Position numbers and translations under genes: made by a program | Origin: Isoetes taiwanensis | Lineage: Eukaryota > Streptophyta > Lycopodiopsida > Isoetales > Isoetaceae | Length of the DNA stretch: 64,000 nt | Reading direction: 5' to 3' | Assembly: GCA_021234155.1 (NCBI GenBank) | Contig: JAJEKV010000020.1 | Coordinates: 14,753,268-14,817,267, forward strand | In this document: piece after piece, positions 56,850-64,000 of the stretch | Layout of the letters: each line of letters starts with the position of its first letter | How positions within the stretch are numbered: position 1 is the stretch's first letter | The notes under the pieces: model-generated | What the model was told of the DNA's origin: nothing | The model's input: only the letters and a program-made list of their open reading frames with translations | Databases searched by the model: none

Positions 56850-59800
56850 ATTATGAATAATATGCGTAACTTAACCATATGTTACAATACAAACTTGTCA
56901 ACATATTTCATGTTTTTGAAAGCGTATTATATCTCAAAGATAGGTCACACTACCAAGCAGGCGAAACTTTGGCATATACAATTGCTACGTGGTTTATTTA
57001 AAATAAGAATTTGAAAGATATCTTTGAAAAAATCTGAAGAGACTGTTTATTTGACTTGTTACACTTGTTCTTAGATATGAAAATGTGGTCATTGGATATT
57101 CTTAATGATTTGACGATTTTAGGGATATGAGGCATTTTGGCTTAAACACTACTTAAGTTTTCAATGCACGTTGCTCAAACAAAGGTATTTTATGACCATG
57201 GTTTTCCATTAGATGGATGATGTATACAACTAGTAAAGGTCTAAAAACATTTTGAGGGATGATGCCTAAAATCAAGGTAAGAATTAGTTATGAAGTTTAG
57301 TGCACATTTAATGGCTCTAGGAAGCGTAAGCAATCGCTAAGATATGGAACGAACATGGTTAAAAAGTTCCAAGGCATCTTTGATTGCACCGGACTTTTTG
57401 TTAGATGGTGGTAATGTGAAATTGCTTATATCAAAATGAAATGACCATATTGTGAACAAATTGATAAGGCAAAGAAATAACAAGGTTTTTAGACTAATTT
57501 GTCTTAACTATTTTATTTTAGGGTTTCACCATGGCATTTGATGGGCAAGGAATTATGATATTGTATAATCGACACGAGAGAACTCCAAAGACATCCGCAC
57601 GATCGGAAAAGGTGAAACATAACCCAATACCATGCCTATATACCGTTTCTAACCCTAAAGTAGCGTAAATAGATCGTGCAGAAAGTAATGCGATCTATAT
57701 ATAAAAAACCCTAGAAATAGGGATATAGCATTTCGTTTTTGCCGCCGGTTCAATCCGCCCAGCTCATTTCGGGTCGTGTTTTCGCTTGTTTTGGTTTAGC
57801 ATAACATGAAAGAGAGGAGATCCGAATGTGGCAACCACCAGGCAACAAAGATATGCATGCACCTTGCATTACAATCGTGTCATTTTCATAGAAAATTGCT
57901 ATAGACTCGGAATCGCGTTGAGCAACTGGTGCTGCTATCTAGGAAGGCACAAGGAGATGCTGAAAATTCGAAATCTATGGAGAACCAAGGAAAAAGGCAA
58001 ACAAATATTCGCCTCTTACCAAAATGGATGGTGATGCTTGCACAAGAATCGACAAAATATAATTCAAGCCGTAATGCAAATGGAAAATCCAAAGACAAGC
58101 AAATCAAAAGTTGGAAGCATTTTGAATACATTTGGTCCGTTTGATCTAGCTTGCTTAGATTTACTAGTTCATAATGTTTATGAATGCAATAGCTTAAGAA
58201 TCAAGCACAAATCTAGTTAAAATGTTTGGAATATATGATTTCATAAGGATTGCATCCGGATACTTTCACATGCAGAATGTTTTCCCAAACTAAATGGAAG
58301 ATCTAGTGGCATTAGCATGTTTGGCCTATTAGCGAAATTTCTGGATGGGTAGTAACAGAGAGAAATGATAGAATTATTTTGTTAAGAAAAATGATGATCC
58401 GTAAGAGTTGACCCATGACAAACTAATTTGAACTCAGATATTTCTCTTGATAGCTAATAGCTCATTTGACCATTGATCTTCAAGTAGAAAATATAAAGGA
58501 CAAGATATCGATATTAAATGGAAGACATAGATTAATAACAAGGTAAATTTAAAAAGAAATTTTGAGCATATAGAGGTGATCAACATGATGGCCTCTTTGG
58601 CCAAACAAGCTTATTAAAACTAGGCACGCCTTGTTGCATGAGTGATGTGCCAAATGAATATTATGCGAGTTTCATGATGTTAAATTGGGCATATATTAGA
58701 TTTAAGGCTACACTATTTTTGGCATGTTTGAATCCATGCACCTCGGTTTTTCAAGAGATATGTGATTCTTTACTTGTTTGCATGAGATTCTCGCCATTGG
58801 GCTGGTGGATTTGACATCTAGTGTTTTTACATCTTTCGTCTTACAATCAGAGACATGAGAATAGGAAAATCCATGCATGCTTTTAACATATTTCTAATCA
58901 TGGAAAATGAATTGATATATTTAATTTTCTTTGATATTTAATGGCATTACACATCATTGCATTGCCTCGATCAGCCATAGGGCAATGCTTTGTTACTTTG
59001 CTTTGCCAAGTTAGATTAGCTCCAGCTCCAAAGAAATGTCCGCAATGTGTGCATTGATTTGCACATTCCTAACTTTTTGTTCAAACAAGATCCTTATGCT
59101 AATAGCGGTTGCCCCGGATAGCAACGCTTCTTTTTCTCAAGATGCTTAGCCATGTGATCACTATATGATCTTTTCTTAGCATTTAGCTCGTGGTTTATTC
59201 AAGTTTGATCTACCCGCTTGTTTCCAATATTGTAGGCGCTTTGACATTCTGCCCTTGATTAGTAAGAATAGTTGACATTACGCCTTGATCTTGATCTGTA
59301 AGAATAGCTTAGACTCGTTACATGTTCATGCATGGTACCGGGTCTACATGATCAAGCTTCCGTTATTCAGCACCGCTTGAGGTAGGTTTTGTGCTTTATA
59401 CTACTTGGCGAGATATGGTGGAGTTGTATATATCGATTCTCGCCCTTACATCCACCGGCCCGCACTATAGAATGTTCTCGATATGATTTCTAAAGGAAGT
59501 AAATGAATAATAAAAGTAGTTGGACATGGTATTTGCCTTTATGAAACGTAACAAGTTTTCGTGGGACGTGTTTGGTAAGCATTTGCTGATGCTAGGGTTG
59601 TACTGTAACCTGCAATTGCTTTCTATTTGTTTATTAGAATATGCAAGGTGAAGGGCTTAAGAGCCCAAGAGATCCGTAGCTTACCTGTGATGGCTCATGT
59701 TGTTACCCTTTCCAAGGCTAACATTCATCCGTTTCATTGCAGTTTACGGATTTCTTGTTCCTATGTGTGTTTTCCATTTATTCAAGTTGGAAAAGCTACA

Positions 59801-60688
59801 AGACAAGACAAGATGACATCGAAGATACATTTTGACAAATTTGTTGAGCTCTATGGTGCTGATTTGGAAGACAAGGAAAATTCCCGAACTCTATGTTTGT
59901 TTGGATATTCTAATCCCAGGTCTAGAAAAAGCAGCTTTTTAGACTTCAAAAAGTATTTAACATTGGTAATAAAAGATTTTTGGAGAACTTTTTGGATTAT
60001 GAATGAAATTATGTTTATAAGCTCTAGAGAACTGGAACTTCTTTGTAGATTGTAGAATATGGTAATTGCTTTTGCCTTGATAAATGCTAACCATTTTAAG
60101 GCTTAAGTCAAATGTACACCTGATTTGGCTTAAGGTCGTGATATTGACCTAAGTGGTCTTTGCAAAAGTCCATGAAAGGTAAAAAGTCCTGCTTTTAACA
60201 GTTTAAAGGGTTTTTTCATTAACTCAGCCTTCTAGTTATACTAGGGACCTTAAAATGGTTGGAATACGTGTTTTATAATTTCTTATTAATACTTATTGGA
60301 TATTTATAGGGATTGGCATAGGTCGACATGGGAATTATGATTCTCGCCTAAGCCGATTTTTTGCTCGTGGGTTTGCAGCACATAAGGAAATCCATTCAAA
60401 AATAAAGGTAACATGACATTTGTTTTTGAAATTATGTCGATTGAATTTTACACAAATTGATTATAGAATGAGTTCGCTCTTTAAACTAGTCATTTGGCAT
60501 TGGCCCGCACTAGGGTTATTCTTTTGCCATTTGGCTCTCTTAAAAAGAGAAATAAATACTTGCAATAAGAGTTAATTAGGCAATATAGGTAGGGTAGGCT
60601 TTTGGCAACAAGGTCCTACTCTCCTTGTTGCTAACTCTATGTATGACTTTGCCCACCCCGACCTACCTTGGGAGAGGCGTGCTTTTTT
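56850..60688 (+). repeat. Array unit 6 (long form)
   Basis: Carries the 43-bp block at about 58667-58709. It contains the longest frame of the 3' part of any unit (59627-60055, 142 codons), but only through indels not shared with other units. Confidence 0.9.
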
Positions 60689-63600
60689 ATTATGAATAAT
60701 ATGCGACTTAACCATATGTTACAATACAAACTTGTCAACATATTTCATGTTTTTGAAAGCGTATTATATCCAGATAGGTCGCCGCTACAGGCTTAACTTT
60801 GGCATATACAATTGCTACTGTGGTTTATTTAAAATAAGAATTTGAAAGATATCTTTGAAAAAATCTGAAAGACGGTGTTTATTTGACTTGTTACACTTGT
60901 TCTTAGATATGAAAATGTGGCTGTTGGATATTCTTAATGATTTGACGATTTTAGGGATATGAGGCATTTTGGCTTAAACACTACGAAGTTTTCAATGCAC
61001 GTTGCTCAAACAAAGGTATTTTATGACCATGGTTTTCCATTAGATGGATGATGTATACAACTAGTAAAGGTCGAAAACATTTTGAGGGATGATGCCTAAA
61101 GTCAAGGTAAGAATTAGTTATGAAGTTTAGTGCACATTTAATGGCTCTAGAAAGCGTAAGCTAATCGCTAAGATATGGAACTAACATGGTTAAAAAAGTT
61201 CCAAGGCATCTTTGATTGCAATCGACTTTTGTTAGATGGTGGTAATGTGAAATTGCTTATATCAAAATGAAATGACCATATTGCTGAACAAATTGATAAG
61301 GCAAAGAAATAACAAGGTTTTTAGACCTAATTTGTCTTAACTATTTTATTTTAGGGTTTCACCATGGCATTTGATGGGCAAGGAATTATGATATTGTATA
61401 ACGACGAGAGAACTCCAAAGACATCCGCACGATCCCAAAAAGGTGAAACATAACCCTAATACCATGCCTATATACCGCTTCTAACCCTAAAGTAGCGTAA
61501 ATAGATCGTGAAAGGGCAGCAATGCGCATCTATATATAAAAAACCCTAGAAATAGGGATATAGCATTTCGCTTTTGCCGCCGGGTTCAATCCGCCCAGCC
61601 ATTTCCTCTGGTCGTGTTTCGCTTGTTTTGGTTTAGCATAACATGAAAGAGAGGAGATCCGAATGTGGCAAACAACAGTGGCAACAAAGATATGCATGCA
61701 AAACCTTGCATATACACCGTGTCATTTTCATAGAAAAATTGCTATAGACTCAAAAAAGGAATCGTTGAGCAATCTGGTGCTATCTAGGAAGGCACAAGGA
61801 GATGCTGAAAATTCAAATCTATGGAGAACCAAGGAAAAAGGCAAATATTCGCCTCTTACCAAAATGGATGGTGATGTTGCTACAAGAATCCGACAAATAT
61901 AATTCAAGCCGTAATGCAAATGGAAAATCCAAAGACAAGCAAATCAAAGTTGGAAGCATTTTGAATACATTTGGTCCGTTGATCTAGCTTGCTTAGATTT
62001 ACTAGTTCATAATGTTTATGAATGCAATAGCTTAAGTATCAAGCACAAATCTAGTTAAAATGCCGAATATATGATTTCATAAGGATTGCATCCGGATACT
62101 TTCACATGCGTTAATGTTTTCCAAACTAAATGGAAGATCTAGTGGCATTAGCATGTTTGGCCTATTAGCAGCCTCCTGATGGGTAGTAACAGAGAAATGA
62201 TAGAATTATTTTGTTAAGAAAATGATGATCCGTAAGAGTTGACCCATGACAAACTAATTTGAACTCGTATATTTCGCCTTGATAGCTAATAGCTCATTTG
62301 ACCATTGATCTTCAAGTAGAAAATATAAAGGACAAGATAATTGATATTAAATGGAAGACATAGATTAATAACAAGGTAAATTTAAAAAGAAATTTTGAGC
62401 ATATAGAGGTGATCGAACATGATGGCCTCTTTGGCCAAACAAGCTTATTAAAACTAGGCACGCCGATTTAATGAGTGCCGTACAACGTAATATTATGCAC
62501 ACTATTTTTGGCATGTTTGAATCCATGCACCTCGGTTTTTTCAAGAGATATGTGATTCTTTACTGTTTGCATGAGATTCTCGCCATTGGGCCGGTGGATT
62601 TGACATCTAGTGTTTTTACATCTTTCGCCTTTACACCGTAGACATGAGAATAGGAAAATCCATGCAGCTTAACATATTTCTAATCATGGAAAATGAATTG
62701 GATATATTTAATTTTCTTTGATATTTAATGGCATTACACCGATTGCATTGCCCGAACAAATATAGGGCAATGCTTTGTTACTTTGCTTTGCCAAGTTAGA
62801 TTAGCTCCAGCCCAAAGAATGTCCGCAATGTGTGCATTGATTTGCACATTCCTAACTTTTGTTCAAACAAGATCCTTATGCTAATAGCGGTTGCCCCGAT
62901 AGCAACGTTTTTTCTCAGAGATGCTTAGCCATGTGATCACTATATGATCTTTTCTTAGCATTTAGCTCGTGGTTTATTCAAGTTTGATCTACCTCGCTTG
63001 TTTCCAATATTGTAGGCGCTTTGACATTCCGCCTTTGATCTCGTAAGAATAGTTGACATTCTCGCCTTGATCTTGATCTGTAAGAATAGCTTAGACTGTT
63101 ACATGTTCATGCATGGTACTGGGTCTACATGATCAAGCTTCAGATTCAGCAGTCTGCTTTGAGGTAGGTTTTGTGCTTTATACCATCGCCGATATGGTGG
63201 AGTTGTATATATCGATTCTCGCCTTACATCCAAATTGGCCCACCATAGAATGTTCTCGATATGATTTCTAAAGGAAGTAAATGAATAATAAAAGTAGTTG
63301 GACATGGTATTTGCCTTTATGAAACGTAAATAAGTTTTCGGGACAGTTTGGTAAGCATTTGCCGATGCTAGGGTTGTACGTAACCGCAATTGCTTTCTAT
63401 TTGTTTATTAGAATATGCAAGGTGAAGGGCGAAGAGCCCAAGAGATCCGTAGCTTACCCTGTGGATGGCTCATGTTGTTACCCTTTCCAAGGCTAACATT
63501 CATCCGGGTTTCATTGCAAGTTACGGGATTTCTTGCTCTATGTGTGTTTTCCATTTATTCAAGTTGGAAAAGCTACAAGACAAGACAAGATGACATCAAG

Positions 63601-64000
63601 ATACATTTTGACAAATTTGTTTGAGCTCTATGGTGCTGATTTGGAAGACAAGGAAAATTCTGAACTCTATGTTTGCTTGGATATTCTAATCCCAAATCCT
63701 AGAAAAAGCAGCTTTTAGACTTCAAAAGTATTTAACATTGGTAATATAAAGATTTTGGAGAACTTTTGGATTATGAATGAAATTATGTTTATAAGCTCTA
63801 GAGAACGGGGAACTTCTTGTAGATTGTAGAATATGGTAATTGCTTTTGCCTTGATAAATGCTAACCATTTTAAGGCTTAAGTCAAATGTACACCTTGATT
63901 TGGCTTAAGGCTGCATATTGACCTAAGTGGTCTTTGCAAAAGTCCATGAAAGGTAAAAAGTCCTGCTTTTAACAGTTTAAAGGGTTTTTTTCATTAACTC
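60689..64000 (+). repeat. Array unit 7 (short form, cut by the window)
   Basis: 3312 bp visible, lacking the 43-bp block. The sequence is colinear with the other units up to the window edge, so the array continues beyond it. Confidence 0.9.

Larger units (their letters stand above)
37854..64000 (+). repeat. Tandem array of a 3.8-kb unit, six full copies and one partial
   Basis: Taking ATTATGAATAATATGCAGAC as the unit start, copies begin at 37854, 41636, 45457, 49232, 53008, 56850 and 60689. Spacings are 3782, 3821, 3775, 3776, 3842 and 3839 bp, all head to tail, and the array runs off the window. Away from CTG/CAG sites the units are nearly identical. Each contains an AT-rich body, a TATA/AACCCTA segment, several good splice-like sites, small open frames and the segment shared with the insertion at 849-3780. 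No transposase, RT, rRNA, histone or other known tandem gene is recognised. Orientation is given by the TATA/ATG direction and is nominal. Confidence 0.95.

Noticed and set aside
59627-60055. 142-codon frame in array unit 6 as the true gene of the unit
   Set aside because: It exists only because of indels at CTG-type sites not shared by the other units.
37854-64000. rDNA, 5S or histone tandem repeat
   Set aside because: No rRNA-like conserved blocks, tRNA-type boxes or histone peptides in any frame.
37854-64000. LTR retrotransposon cluster
   Set aside because: No terminal direct repeats within a unit, no primer site or polypurine tract, and no gag or pol sequence.

Overview
The window is nuclear DNA of a land plant with a repeat-rich genome; the species cannot be named. 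The evidence is a family-1 UDP-glycosyltransferase with a plant PSPG box, a serine carboxypeptidase-like gene, a GUX/PGSIP-like glucuronosyltransferase N-terminus, a plant Alba-type gene, an L1-type LINE, a Ty3/gypsy retrotransposon with a tRNA-Met-type primer site, GT-AG introns and AT-rich spacers. No complete intact protein-coding gene is visible. Every recognisable gene is partial, interrupted or frameshifted.

Layout: 1-4119 is a glycosyltransferase gene (+) split inside its PSPG box by a 2.93-kb insertion (849-3780) that is flanked by a 10-bp target duplication and carries subterminal arrays of an alternating GGAAACCCTTCC motif. 4120-9321 is mostly non-coding and holds a 386-bp MITE with about 105-bp terminal inverted repeats (7647-8032). 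9322-9888 is an Alba-like pseudogene (+) whose last exon is tandemly duplicated. 9889-16380 is spacer with small repeats. 16381-18386 is a 5'-truncated LINE with its target duplication. 19113-19371 is a truncated second MITE copy. 19800-21404 (-) holds two exons of a GUX/PGSIP-like gene without its catalytic part. 25486-27964 (-) holds scattered exon-like pieces of an unidentified gene around a 442-bp tandem duplication. 28921-30060 (+) is a frameshifted serine carboxypeptidase-like gene whose 5' edge meets a short interspersed repeat. 33301-37823 (-) is a degenerate Ty3/gypsy element that has lost the first catalytic block of its reverse transcriptase.

From 37854 to the window end, about 26 kb is a head-to-tail array of a 3.8-kb unit: six full copies and most of a seventh. 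It starts right after a 30-nt poly-T tract that truncates the retrotransposon's 5' LTR. Units come in two length forms that differ by a 43-bp block. They share a TATA/AACCCTA segment and exon-like pieces, but no coding function is recognisable. About 110 bp of the unit also occurs in the insertion in the glycosyltransferase, 38 kb away.

Most differences among array copies fall at CTG/CAG trinucleotides and take several inconsistent forms at one site. This looks more like systematic read error at CHG-methylated cytosines than like evolution, so broken frames in the array, and perhaps some elsewhere, should be read with caution. The array, with its outlier relative inside a transposon, is the best candidate here for something undescribed.
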